Source: Tissierellales bacterium
GTDB lineage: Bacteria > Bacillota > Clostridia > Tissierellales > VENL01
Assembly: GCA_028280805.1 (NCBI GenBank)
Contig: JANQLB010000103.1
Span: forward strand, 1-64,000
DNA: 64,000 bases
Direction of reading: 5' to 3'
Below the pieces are notes generated by a model that was not told the DNA's origin, made no database searches, and worked only from the letters and a program-made list of their open reading frames with translations. Within the stretch, counting starts at the first letter, position 1. Every line of letters begins with the position of its first letter. This document shows, in pieces, positions 26,863 through 34,828 of this stretch. Both the position numbers and the translations under genes were made by a program.

Positions 26863-27879
26863 TTATTCCATTGTCCTTGTCCTTCTCTTAATAGGGAATA
26901 ATAAATCAAGTTGTAAATCGTCCTTTTCGCTCCCATTTGTTGTAAAATTATAAAAATTCAATGTTTCTTCAAATCCTTGTCCCGCAACAGTTTCTAGAGA
27001 TGTCCAACGTGGAGAATCCCAGTCATTGTCATATTTATCGCTTGCATTAACCCATTCTTTCAATAAACCCCAGTCTTGGAAGTCCCAAGTCCTTAACACA
27101 TGTGCGGCATATAAACCGCCGTCAAAAGTTCGTTTCAATAAAGGTGCAGGTACCTCTATGTCGTTGGGAATAGATACCCACACCTCATATACACGGGAGG
27201 GTTCTCCGACTGCTGTTGTCCCTTTAGAGCAATCAAAACCAAAACTACGGGCGTCGGGTTTGATATTTAACAATCCACTTTCTTTTACAAATTGTGCTAT
27301 CATAACATTCGCTTTGCTTTCGCAGTTTTCTCCCGTTGCGTAAGCAGCAGCCACAGTCATGGGTGGCAGATATACAATCCGCACATCTCTGTCTGCAAGT
27401 TTGTTTAAATTTTCATTTGCCTTGTTTAATTCTTCCATCGATACCTTCTCCTTAATTTTATTTTCAGGAAATGAAAGAGTGCTTACAATGGCAAGCATGG
27501 TTTTGTTGTTTAATAATTCAAGTTTCAAATCTACATCCGCTTTTTCTTTCAGCTCATCTACAAATCGCATTAATATCGATTTGAGAGTGGATAGGGCCGT
27601 CATTTCTTCATCAAGTTCGCTTATTTTTTGCCTAAATATCTCGATAATCTCCACAGCGTTTTGGTTATTGAGAATATCTTTAATCTGCTTGACCGGAATT
27701 TGTAGCTTACGTAAGATGATGATTTGTTGGAGTCGTTGTATCGCATTTTCATCGTAAACCCTGTACGCATAATCATCTTTGCGACTGCTTTTTATCAATC
27801 CGATTTCTTCATAATAACATAACATTCTTCTCGAAACACCGTAATCCAATGAAACTTGTCTTATAGTTTTTAATTCCAT
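26863..27879 (-). CDS. MerR-family regulator with GyrI-like effector domain
   Basis: 338 residues: an N-terminal MerR HTH (RQVSLDYGVSRRMLCYYEEIGLI), a coiled-coil linker near residues 75-115 and a C-terminal GyrI-like/AraC-E domain (IVYLPPMTVAAAYATGEN, RVYEVWVSI), which binds amphipathic drugs or small molecules in related proteins. The promoter at 27910-27940 has the 19-base spacer typical of MerR control, so autoregulation is expected. The probable target is a truncated ABC gene beside it. Confidence 0.9.
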   Translation of the reverse strand: MELKTIRQVSLDYGVSRRMLCYYEEIGLIKSSRKDDYAYRVYDENAIQRLQQIIILRKLQIPVKQIKDILNNQNAVEIIEIFRQKISELDEEMTALSTLKSILMRFVDELKEKADVDLKLELLNNKTMLAIVSTLSFPENKIKEKVSMEELNKANENLNKLADRDVRIVYLPPMTVAAAYATGENCESKANVMIAQFVKESGLLNIKPDARSFGFDCSKGTTAVGEPSRVYEVWVSIPNDIEVPAPLLKRTFDGGLYAAHVLRTWDFQDWGLLKEWVNASDKYDNDWDSPRWTSLETVAGQGFEETLNFYNFTTNGSEKDDLQLDLLFPIKRRTRTME

Positions 27880-27909
27880 GATTTTCCCCTTTCTGTTTCC
27901 TTGATATTA

Positions 27910-27940
27910 AGTATAAACCGTTACACGGTGTACGAGTCAA
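27910..27940 (-). promoter_or_regulatory. MerR-type promoter with 19-bp spacer and dyad
   Basis: On the minus strand TTGACT (27935-27940) and TATACT (27910-27915) are separated by 19 bases that contain the imperfect dyad GTACACCGTGTAAC. This is the over-long spacer that MerR proteins correct by twisting the DNA. Confidence 0.8.
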
Positions 27941-28046
27941 GGAATGATTTAAAAATATATTTGAACCCATATTAGTAATTAATATGTTTTCATACATCTT
28001 GTCATATCAAATAGTATTTAACATTAATTCATTCCTCATTTTGTTA

Positions 28047-28148
28047 CTATGCTTTACTGTATATCATAGTAATATATAGCATCCCGTCTGTTGTTTCTTT
28101 GGGAGCAATGTCGACAAAACCTAAGGAGAAGTTTATTTGCTCCTTAAC
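28047..28148 (-). pseudogene. orphan coding tail of unknown family
   Basis: A minus-strand frame reads INFSLGFVDIAPKETTDGML then YITMIYSKA and stops at 28047. It has no start codon and no recognised domain, but the composition looks like real protein. A gene remnant is the best reading. Confidence 0.35.
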
Positions 28149-28199
28149 TGACCCAAAACTTCGCCTTTTTATTCCTTGTATTTAATTATTTCATTTTTA

Positions 28200-28508
28200 T
28201 TATATAATAAATGAATTAAAATTTTGATATATAGCTTCTTTTAATTGTTTAGATATTTTTTCTTTTCTTTTTAACATCTCTTCACAAGGAATAAGGTGAT
28301 TACAGCATTCGAATAATATTTCATCCGTTGTATTAAGGTTAAAGAATTCAGATTTAAGGCTTTGAAATACAGAACCAACTATTTGTGAAAGCTTTTTTAT
28401 ACCTTCTTTTTTAGGTTCTTTATCCAATACCGTAATCTCAAATGGATAAGTAAATAAGATAAATAAATTTAAATACACGTATTTAGGCTTAGTTAAAGTA
28501 GATACCAA
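28200..28508 (-). pseudogene. hypothetical ORF, probably a gene fragment
   Basis: 102 codons opening at TTG without a ribosome binding site. The sequence (YLNLFILFTYPFEITVLDKE, then ILFECCNHLIPCEEMLKRKE) is helix-rich and could be the C-terminal half of a TetR-like regulator whose HTH is missing. I do not recognise it securely. It sits among other truncated genes, which favours decay. Confidence 0.35.
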
Positions 28509-28613
28509 TCATTTTAATGATATTGACTACCATTATAATTGATATGGATATAGTATATTTAATTTTTTTATTGCTTCAATCTCAAAAAGAATATTTTTTA
28601 TACCAAAAAGTAT

Positions 28614-28651
28614 TTTTGGAACAGTGAAGTCTTTTCTTCTCTGTTCCAAAA
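28614..28651 (-). terminator. terminator after the AraC fragment
   Basis: TTTTGGAACAG and CTGTTCCAAAA are exact complements around a 16-base loop, just beyond the stop at 28661. Confidence 0.75.
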
Positions 28652-28660
28652 TTAATTTTA

Positions 28661-28873
28661 TTATACACTTTTTATATATTCCGATGGATTAACACCATAT
28701 TTTTTTCTAAATTTTTGTGCAAAGTAGCTTGCATTACTATACCCTACCATCAAAGCTACTTCAACAACTCTTTGATCCTTATTTTCCATCAAAGCCCTTG
28801 CCATCTCCAACCTTTTATCAATTACATATGAATGGACTTTATTCCTGTGCTGAATTGACAGAAAAACATTCAA
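28661..28873 (-). pseudogene. truncated AraC-family regulator
   Basis: 70 codons carrying only the second half of an AraC/XylS DNA-binding domain: VHSYVIDKRLEMARALMEN and VALMVGYSNASYFAQKFRKK, then YGVNPSEYIK. The first HTH and the whole effector domain are missing, and the N-terminal NVFLSIQHRNK is not part of the normal fold. It cannot act as a full AraC regulator. Confidence 0.75.
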
Positions 28874-28911
28874 TATTCAATATCTAAAAATACTTAAAAT
28901 CAACTTTGATC

Positions 28912-29208
28912 TCATTTTCTGTAATAATCATACTTGCAAAAGGGACACTTAGGATAATCAAATTCATGTTTGTTCCCACAGTTAGGACACTTTCTCATTG
29001 CAATGTCACTACTTTCATCACTCATCTCTGGTTGAAAAAATTCGATTTTACCACATGACCTACAAACATAAATTGCAACTTCTATAGCCCCAGCAAGAAG
29101 GTTTGGTAGATCTCCTAAAATCCAGCCGGTCTTTCCAAGCTGTAATTTCTCATGGCTAATGTATTTCATTAAACTATCACAACGAAGACAAAATAAATTC
29201 TTTCCCAT
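28912..29208 (-). CDS. zinc-ribbon protein
   Basis: 98 residues with three CXXC pairs: FCLRCDSL near the start, VCRSCGKIEFF in the middle, and KCPNCGNKHEF followed by CPFCKYDYY at the end. This looks like two zinc ribbons around a short non-polar link. Similar small proteins accompany many clostridial loci without a known role. A ribosome site precedes the ATG. It lies just upstream of the AraC fragment on the same strand. Confidence 0.75.
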   Translation of the reverse strand: MGKNLFCLRCDSLMKYISHEKLQLGKTGWILGDLPNLLAGAIEVAIYVCRSCGKIEFFQPEMSDESSDIAMRKCPNCGNKHEFDYPKCPFCKYDYYRK

Positions 29209-29305
29209 AATTATTCACTCCTAAAAATTCTAACATCTTTTTAAGTAAGACACTATGCAGCTTTTCTAAAGAATGATAAGTAAATTTAAAAATATTTTAC
29301 AAATC

Positions 29306-30016
29306 TTATTTAATATCAAAAAAATTGCACGTCTTAATCATTTCCATAAATTCAATATCAGTTATAAACTTATAAACAGGCTCAGAAAAAGAAGTTGATG
29401 AAATATAATAATTATCTTTAGTTAATATACTATTATAAAACTCTGGTTTTATTAGATTTTTTTCTTCATCAGTTAAAATTATTTTATCATTAATATCTTT
29501 TTGTACAAAAAAGGATGAAAGCTCCTTTGACAAACCAGTACCAAGAGTTTTAATATATGCTTCTTTCATAGTCCATATAAAATAAAAATACTTTGCCTTT
29601 TCAAACTTATTTTCAAAACTTTGTATTTTTAAATACTCCTTTTTATGAAAAAAACTTTTAGCAATATCAAGATGTATCTCACCTATGGGTTCAATATCTA
29701 TACCACATTCTTTTTCATCTAATATACACGAAACATAACTGCCTGAATGAGATAAATTAAAAAAACAATTATTATAGCTTGAGAGAAATGGTTTGCCATA
29801 CAAATTATAAGCAAATATCAAATCAGAATTTCTACACATTAGTTGTTTACAAATAACATACCTAATCAACAAAGCACCAACATATGAACGGTAAGCATCT
29901 TTATGACTTTTATATCTATGAATTAACTCACGTCTTGATCTAGGTAAAAAGTTAAGAAATTTAAATTTATCAATATTACAAAAACTATTTAATTTAATCA
30001 CTGTTATTTGTGCCAT
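29306..30016 (-). CDS. 4'-phosphopantetheinyl transferase (Sfp type)
   Basis: 236 residues. The Sfp-family signature is present: CGIDIEPIGEIHLDIAKSFF (Mg-binding Asp-X-Glu) and WTMKEAYIKTLGTGLSKELS (Lys-Glu motif). The enzyme loads phosphopantetheine onto carrier-protein serines. Sfp-type enzymes usually serve NRPS or PKS systems, but none is in the window, so the partner lies elsewhere. Proximity to metal-uptake genes makes a siderophore NRPS a plausible client, which is inference. Confidence 0.92.
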   Translation of the reverse strand: MAQITVIKLNSFCNIDKFKFLNFLPRSRRELIHRYKSHKDAYRSYVGALLIRYVICKQLMCRNSDLIFAYNLYGKPFLSSYNNCFFNLSHSGSYVSCILDEKECGIDIEPIGEIHLDIAKSFFHKKEYLKIQSFENKFEKAKYFYFIWTMKEAYIKTLGTGLSKELSSFFVQKDINDKIILTDEEKNLIKPEFYNSILTKDNYYISSTSFSEPVYKFITDIEFMEMIKTCNFFDIK

Positions 30017-30149
30017 ATTTGACCTCTTTTATATTATTGGTGAACCATAGCTTTTAATTATATCTTTTTTGGTCTACTAATTAATATATTACTTTTAGTT
30101 TACATGAAGCTATTTTTATTGTCCAGTTAATTCAAAACTGACTGCTAAT

Positions 30150-30197
30150 AAAATAAGACTGAGTATAAAGCATTTTGCTTTGACTCAGTCTTATTTT
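30150..30197 (-). terminator. strong terminator after the zinc-binding lipoprotein gene
   Basis: AAAATAAGACTGAGT and ACTCAGTCTTATTTT are exact complements, with an inner AAGC/GCTT stem. It is followed by T-rich DNA in either direction. Confidence 0.85.
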
Positions 30198-30251
30198 GTT
30201 TAATTAATATATCGTTATTTCTAATATATTTTCAAATTTATCTAATATAAA

Positions 30252-31385
30252 CTATTTTAGTACTTCTTTAAATGTATTAGCTATTTTCTTTAGATTTTCT
30301 AAATAATCACTAGACAACGGTTCAACTTTAACTACTTCTCCACCAATTTCTTGTGCTATAGTTTCGGCCTGCTGACTATCAAATTCTGCTTGATAAAAGA
30401 TAACTTTAATTCCTTCTGCATTAGCTAAATCTATAACATGTTGTAATCTTTTAACAGTTGCCTCTTTGCCTGACTCCTCTATTGCAACCATTTCTATACC
30501 ATAATCATCTGCAAAGTATCCAAATGCTGGATGATATATAATAAATGATTTTTTTTCTAATCCTTTTAATATCAATTCGATTTCATTATCAACCTCGTTT
30601 AATTTCTCTATGTAATCAGATGAGTTTTTTTCGTATACTTCTTTATTTTCAGGATTTAATTCAATTAACTTGTCTTTTATATCTTCAATCATAACTTTAA
30701 CTCTTTTAGGAGATAACCAGATATGAGGATCTCTCCCTACATGATTATGACAATCATGTTCATCATTACATTCTTCTTCTTGATTATCTTCACCATGTTT
30801 ATTACTATCATGTTCATCATTACATTCTTCTTCATTATCTTCACCATGTTTACTACAACCATGTTCATCGTTACATTCTTCTTCTTGATTATCTTCACCA
30901 TGTTTACTACAACCATGTTCATCATTACATTCTTCTTGCTCATTATCTTCACCATGTTTATGTGCTTTTTCATCGTCGTTCACATGATTACAATCATGTT
31001 CTTTTTCATCATCAAAATATCTGTCATCATATACTTCGGCTACAGATTTTTCTAAAGAAATTATCTCAATATCTTCATTAATATCTTTAACCTTAGGCAA
31101 TATGTTAGCCAATTCAGTTGGCACTCCTATTGCAAAATATACAGAAGCTTCGCTAAGTTTCTGCATTTGCTGAGGTGTCGGTTGATAATTTGCAGGACTG
31201 TTTCCTGGTGGAATCATAGTTATAACATCAACCAAATCACCCGCTACAGCTTTAACAAAGGTTTCCTGAGGTACTATAGATACGGCGACTATAGGCTTAT
31301 CATGAAGGCTTTCTACTTCAGTAGCACAAGCTGTCATACTTACAATTGTAATTGCAATTACTGTGATTATAATTATTTTTTTCAT
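30252..31385 (-). CDS. znuA: zinc ABC transporter substrate-binding lipoprotein
   Basis: 377 residues of the TroA/ZnuA cluster A-I fold. The lipoprotein signal ends in SMTAC. Metal ligands are expected in the cluster-A His positions: HDPIVAVS... is not conserved, but GRDPHIWLSPKRVK, FIIYHPAFGYFADDYG and FYQAEFDSQQAETIAQEIGG are. Between residues 140 and 218 a low-complexity region repeats an HGEDN-EEECNDEH unit about four times, far longer than in most homologues and suited to zinc capture. No permease or ATPase is adjacent. A palindrome upstream resembles a Zur/Fur-family operator. Confidence 0.88.
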   Translation of the reverse strand: MKKIIIITVIAITIVSMTACATEVESLHDKPIVAVSIVPQETFVKAVAGDLVDVITMIPPGNSPANYQPTPQQMQKLSEASVYFAIGVPTELANILPKVKDINEDIEIISLEKSVAEVYDDRYFDDEKEHDCNHVNDDEKAHKHGEDNEQEECNDEHGCSKHGEDNQEEECNDEHGCSKHGEDNEEECNDEHDSNKHGEDNQEEECNDEHDCHNHVGRDPHIWLSPKRVKVMIEDIKDKLIELNPENKEVYEKNSSDYIEKLNEVDNEIELILKGLEKKSFIIYHPAFGYFADDYGIEMVAIEESGKEATVKRLQHVIDLANAEGIKVIFYQAEFDSQQAETIAQEIGGEVVKVEPLSSDYLENLKKIANTFKEVLK

Positions 31386-31401
31386 ATTTCACTCTCCTTA
31401 T

Positions 31402-31416
31402 TGCAAATCATTTGCA
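31402..31416 (-). promoter_or_regulatory. palindromic operator upstream of znuA
   Basis: TGCAAAT-C-ATTTGCA is a perfect 7-1-7 palindrome lying 17 bases before the start codon. The 7-1-7 layout is that of Fur-superfamily sites; the sequence differs from the iron Fur box, and a zinc regulator is the natural guess. Confidence 0.6.
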
Positions 31417-31502
31417 TTTAATTTTATTATAACACCTATTTTCTAAAAATCAAGTATATTTCAATACGATTATATCCAAATTTTTGTTAATCTAAACAAA
31501 AT

Positions 31503-31530
31503 TAAAAGACGTCTCACGACGTCTATTTTA
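31503..31530 (-). terminator. terminator overlapping the membrane-protein stop codon
   Basis: AGACGT-CTCACG-ACGTCT flanked by A- and T-rich arms overlaps the stop of the gene at 31523. Confidence 0.65.
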
Positions 31531-32950
31531 ATATGTCAGCTAAGATTGAATCTGCCCATATATTTCCTTTCTTCTTAGGTGTTATGTAAATTTTTATATA
31601 ATCTCCATCATATGTGTCTATTTCATTACTATGTAAAGTCCAGAGCGAACCCGGAATATCTACTAAGGTACTAGAGCTATTTACAATATTATTGTTTTTA
31701 TTAACTAACTTGAGAGTAATAACGGCTTCTGAATGATTTTCAGATTTAAGCCACATGGATACATCTATATTTTTTTTATTTTTTAAAAAGTTAAACTCAT
31801 CTTCATTTAAGTCAATTATACCTATTAGTGTACTCTTATTCTCATTGTCAGTATTATCTACTTTTATTGAATGTGTACCCCTATAATATTCTGAATCATC
31901 AAAAACCCCTATAGGTTCATTATTAGCTAATTCTAAAATAGTGTTATTATAATACTTTCTAAGGTCTTCATTATCTGCCTCGCTGTTATCTTTATCAATT
32001 TCATCTTCATCTATCAGATTATCTTCCTCGTCAATATTCCAAGTAGGATCATCTGTATTTCCATCATTTTGATCTTCATTCTCACCAGAGTCAGGATTAT
32101 TATCAGATACTGGGTCTGTATCATCTGAAGGAGAATTAAATAATTTATTACTGCCATAAACAATCAATGGTACTAATATGATTAGGATAGCGGCTATCTT
32201 TAACCCGTATTTTCTGAAATAATGGTATCTTTTCTTACTTCTTAAGCTTTTTCTCATCAAATGAACTTTTTGTCCTTCTTGAGCTTCAGGATTAACCAGA
32301 TTATAATTTGAAGATGATTTGAAATCTGAAGCTAAATCATTGAATGTTATATAATGGTTATTAATGCAATTAGTTATAATTTTTCTAATATCAGGTGGTA
32401 AATCTTCATCAATTTCACCATCTATAATCTCACTGCCTGTAAAAATAATATGTAAAACATTTGAAATTCTACTAAAAACATCTTGAACAGTTATATCTTT
32501 GTAATCTGGATTTAAAATTATACTCCCTAACATCTGTAAATTACCGTTTTTATCAACAATCAAATCATTCTGATTAAATAGAGCATCTAAAAGAGGTAAA
32601 GGTAGATGGTTTAACTCTAAAAGACTGTCAATAATAAAATTAGTAAAATACATTTGTCTTTCAATAGGCATTTCTTTTTCTTCATTATTAATTGAATCTT
32701 TTAAGCTTGGATGAAATACATAATTAGTTATAATCCTTATGCCTTCATCAACTTGATCAATACTATATATTCCCCCTATATCTCTTTTAAGTCTTTCAAG
32801 GTCTACGTCCTGTAACACTTCAGTATCAAAAATAGTGTCTATAAGGAATAATTCTTCTGTATCCTCATGCTTACAGATAACAATTTCTTGAATATTATTG
32901 CGAAGGTATATCTGAAGCTCTTCTAGTTTATCCATAATGTTTTCAGACAT
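31523..32950 (-). CDS. membrane-anchored protein with pseudokinase-like N-terminus and extracellular domain
   Basis: About 475 residues. An N-terminal cytoplasmic region (1-250) resembles a degenerate protein-kinase C-lobe (NQNDLIVDKNGNLQMLGSII, then VFSRISNVLHIIFTG and LPPDIRKIITNCINNH). A single transmembrane helix follows near 260 (KIAAILIILVPLIVYGSN), then an acidic Asp/Asn/Glu linker and a C-terminal beta-rich domain (SHSIKVDNTD-like, GSLWTLHSNEIDTYDGDYIK) resembling a carbohydrate-binding module. ATG at 32950 follows AGGAAG. I read it as a sensor or scaffold linking cytoplasm and wall. No kinase catalytic residues are visible. Confidence 0.6.
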   Translation of the reverse strand: MSENIMDKLEELQIYLRNNIQEIVICKHEDTEELFLIDTIFDTEVLQDVDLERLKRDIGGIYSIDQVDEGIRIITNYVFHPSLKDSINNEEKEMPIERQMYFTNFIIDSLLELNHLPLPLLDALFNQNDLIVDKNGNLQMLGSIILNPDYKDITVQDVFSRISNVLHIIFTGSEIIDGEIDEDLPPDIRKIITNCINNHYITFNDLASDFKSSSNYNLVNPEAQEGQKVHLMRKSLRSKKRYHYFRKYGLKIAAILIILVPLIVYGSNKLFNSPSDDTDPVSDNNPDSGENEDQNDGNTDDPTWNIDEEDNLIDEDEIDKDNSEADNEDLRKYYNNTILELANNEPIGVFDDSEYYRGTHSIKVDNTDNENKSTLIGIIDLNEDEFNFLKNKKNIDVSMWLKSENHSEAVITLKLVNKNNNIVNSSSTLVDIPGSLWTLHSNEIDTYDGDYIKIYITPKKKGNIWADSILADILK

Positions 32951-33064
32951 AATATCTTCCTTTCTTGAAAATATGTACATATTATCATTTTTTTCGTCAT
33001 TTTTCACAACGAAATAAAGTTTTTAAAAGTTAACACAAACTATAGATGTCTATACATATCAAAA

Positions 33065-33379
33065 CTATGATAAATCATCCTTGTCATCTTTAATATCATA
33101 TTCTACATTTTCTATGATTTTTCCTTTTATATCTTTGTTTTTTTTCTTAATTTCTTTATTTTTAATATATTCATCAAGATCTGAAGATAGTTTTGTCAAT
33201 ACAAATGCCAGAATAGCAATATCATCAATAAATCCTAATAAAAGTATAGGTTCAGGAATGAAATCAATAGGTAAAGCAAAATATATAATACCTATTATTA
33301 ATAATATCTTTTTTTTAAATGGAACATCTTTATCAAATAAAAATGTGAATGCTATAGGTATTTTCTTTAAAAAGCTCAT
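33065..33379 (-). CDS. DUF1232 (YkvA-like) membrane protein
   Basis: 104 residues. The DUF1232 signature occurs as two hydrophobic helices with ALPIDFIPEPILLLGFIDD between them, followed by a charged Lys/Asp-rich tail. These small proteins are membrane-associated with unknown function. The ATG at 33379 has AGGAGG upstream at good spacing, so the longer frame to 33490 is not used. Confidence 0.85.
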   Translation of the reverse strand: MSFLKKIPIAFTFLFDKDVPFKKKILLIIGIIYFALPIDFIPEPILLLGFIDDIAILAFVLTKLSSDLDEYIKNKEIKKKNKDIKGKIIENVEYDIKDDKDDLS

Positions 33380-33477
33380 TGAAATGCCTCCTAATATGCC
33401 ATAATTAGACTTATATATTAATGATACTATATATTTTGGTATATTTAAAGTAATACTGTATTTAACAGTACTGAAAA

Positions 33478-33508
33478 ATCCAATAAACATTTTAAGTTTA
33501 TTGGATCA
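33478..33508 (-). terminator. terminator overlapping the DsrE-like gene end
   Basis: ATCCAATAAAC and GTTTATTGGAT are exact complements around a 7-base loop at the stop of the gene at 33506. Confidence 0.65.
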
Positions 33509-33982
33509 AATAAATAATTGTATATCTGATTTTAAAGCATCCTTAAGATAATCATCTACTTCTATAATTTCAATTTCAGGTATCAATTCTTCTTTAGTAA
33601 ATCCCATTACTTCTTGAGATAATTTGCATCCGTAAAATTTAACGTTCTTTTTTCTTGCTCCATTCAAAAAATCTATAAGCATTGGCTTATTTTTATCTTT
33701 CATCATTTTTTTGAGCATTTTCTGTCCAATTCCACCCATATTCATCCTTGATAATGTAAGTTCTTCAGCTTTTTTGGGTGTAAACCAGCTAAATATTCTT
33801 TCAAAAAAATTTTTATCATCTTGACTGTATTTTTCAGGATGTCTAAGTATAAGTAATCCCCAAAATGCAAAAAACATGGTGACATCCATATCCATTTCTC
33901 TAGCTCCATTAGCTAAAATTAGTGATGCTAAAGCTTTATCATAATCTCCACTAAATACCAGTAAATTTAACCTTTTTGACAT
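33506..33982 (-). CDS. DsrE/F-like (DrsE family) protein
   Basis: 158 residues with the DsrE fold: an N-terminal strand and helix SGDYDKALASLILANGAREM, then DVTMFFAFWGLLILRHP, and near the end VKFYGCKLSQEVMGFTKEEL with a single conserved-type Cys. Family members relay sulfur or act in peroxiredoxin-like redox complexes. Clostridial versions usually sit beside persulfide or rhodanese genes, but here the neighbours are a universal stress protein and DUF1232. It follows the USP gene on the same strand. Confidence 0.82.
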   Translation of the reverse strand: MSKRLNLLVFSGDYDKALASLILANGAREMDMDVTMFFAFWGLLILRHPEKYSQDDKNFFERIFSWFTPKKAEELTLSRMNMGGIGQKMLKKMMKDKNKPMLIDFLNGARKKNVKFYGCKLSQEVMGFTKEELIPEIEIIEVDDYLKDALKSDIQLFI

Positions 33983-34056
33983 AAAAACACTCCTTTATGG
34001 GATTATGAATATTCTTCCCTCAAGGATTGTTTAAAATTCTAAAATATAATCATTTT

Positions 34057-34440
34057 TTAAATAATGGTAAATTCTACGAGTGGTAATATTTTTTTAAGTT
34101 TCAGTGCAAAATTATGATTTTCTAGTCCTTTACCATTGGGAGATGAACCCATTACAATATTTGTAATATTGTATTTTTTCGCAAATTCTTCTATTGTTTT
34201 AATTACATCCTTTGATCTTAAAACCGTCAAATCAGCACCAACCTTTTTTGAAACTCCAAAAAGGTATTCTAATGCCTCTCCATCATTAGAGTTATTTAAA
34301 AATGTATCTTTTGGATTTACAACATGTATTACAAATAAATTATCCTTATTACTTTTTAATAATTTATGTCCATTTTGTATAAGTCTTTCACATGTTTTTT
34401 GCTGCGTAACACAGACCATTACGTTTTTAGGATTCTTCAT
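34057..34440 (-). CDS. universal stress protein
   Basis: 127 residues of the UspA fold: a start strand VMVCVTQQKTCERLI, a middle region VIHVVNPKDTF and the ATP-binding loop NITNIVMGSSPNGKG, which resembles G-2X-G-9X-G-S/T. Start ATG at 34440 with AAAGGAG upstream; the longer frame to 34503 is not used. Roles in this family are diverse (stress survival, ATP-dependent signalling). It also resembles the Usp domain of KdpD, but no histidine kinase is joined. Confidence 0.85.
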   Translation of the reverse strand: MKNPKNVMVCVTQQKTCERLIQNGHKLLKSNKDNLFVIHVVNPKDTFLNNSNDGEALEYLFGVSKKVGADLTVLRSKDVIKTIEEFAKKYNITNIVMGSSPNGKGLENHNFALKLKKILPLVEFTII

Positions 34441-34503
34441 AATAGATACTCCTTTCAAACAAAACTGACTGTTATCGAAATAGTATTTGACCATAAATTG
34501 CAA

Positions 34504-34828
34504 TATACTACTAAAAAAAGTAATATTATCAAAAACTATTATCCTATGTCCCTAATATTATAACAGTCTATTGTTTAAAAATAAAGAGTACCAGAAAAAT
34601 TAATATGAAGTTTATTTAATATCCTAAGTTGATAATTAATGACATAATTTTATCTGACCAATTCACCTATAGCTATCTGTAATAGACTTCTTTATAAGAA
34701 TCTATGCTTGTTTACCCTCATCCAGCAACACAACTGGAGAGTTCAGGTCGGCAGACTGATAACTCTCCATATCTTTAATCTTCTTTACTTTATCTCGGAA
34801 TAACTGTTTAATAATCCGATGTGTAAAG
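34504..34828. other. intergenic region with a coding remnant
   Basis: 34702-34839 on the minus strand holds an open frame without a start (IIKQLFRDKVKKIKDMESYQ, then SADLNSPVVLLDEGKQA). It begins within the end of the metal permease gene in another frame, so it could be a frameshifted extension of that protein or an unrelated remnant. The rest is AT-rich with nothing named. Confidence 0.4.

Noticed and set aside
27809-27997. Short minus ORF at the MerR promoter
   Set aside because: It overlaps the MerR start and promoter in another frame and has no ribosome site.
30770-30970. Periodic repeats suggesting a CRISPR array
   Set aside because: The repeats are in frame and encode the HGEDN-EEECNDEH unit of znuA; spacers are not unique.
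30723-31055. Plus-strand ORF and a minus-strand alternative frame with repeated residues
   Set aside because: They are shadow frames of the His-rich repeats in the zinc-binding lipoprotein; composition is only a reflection of codon repetition.
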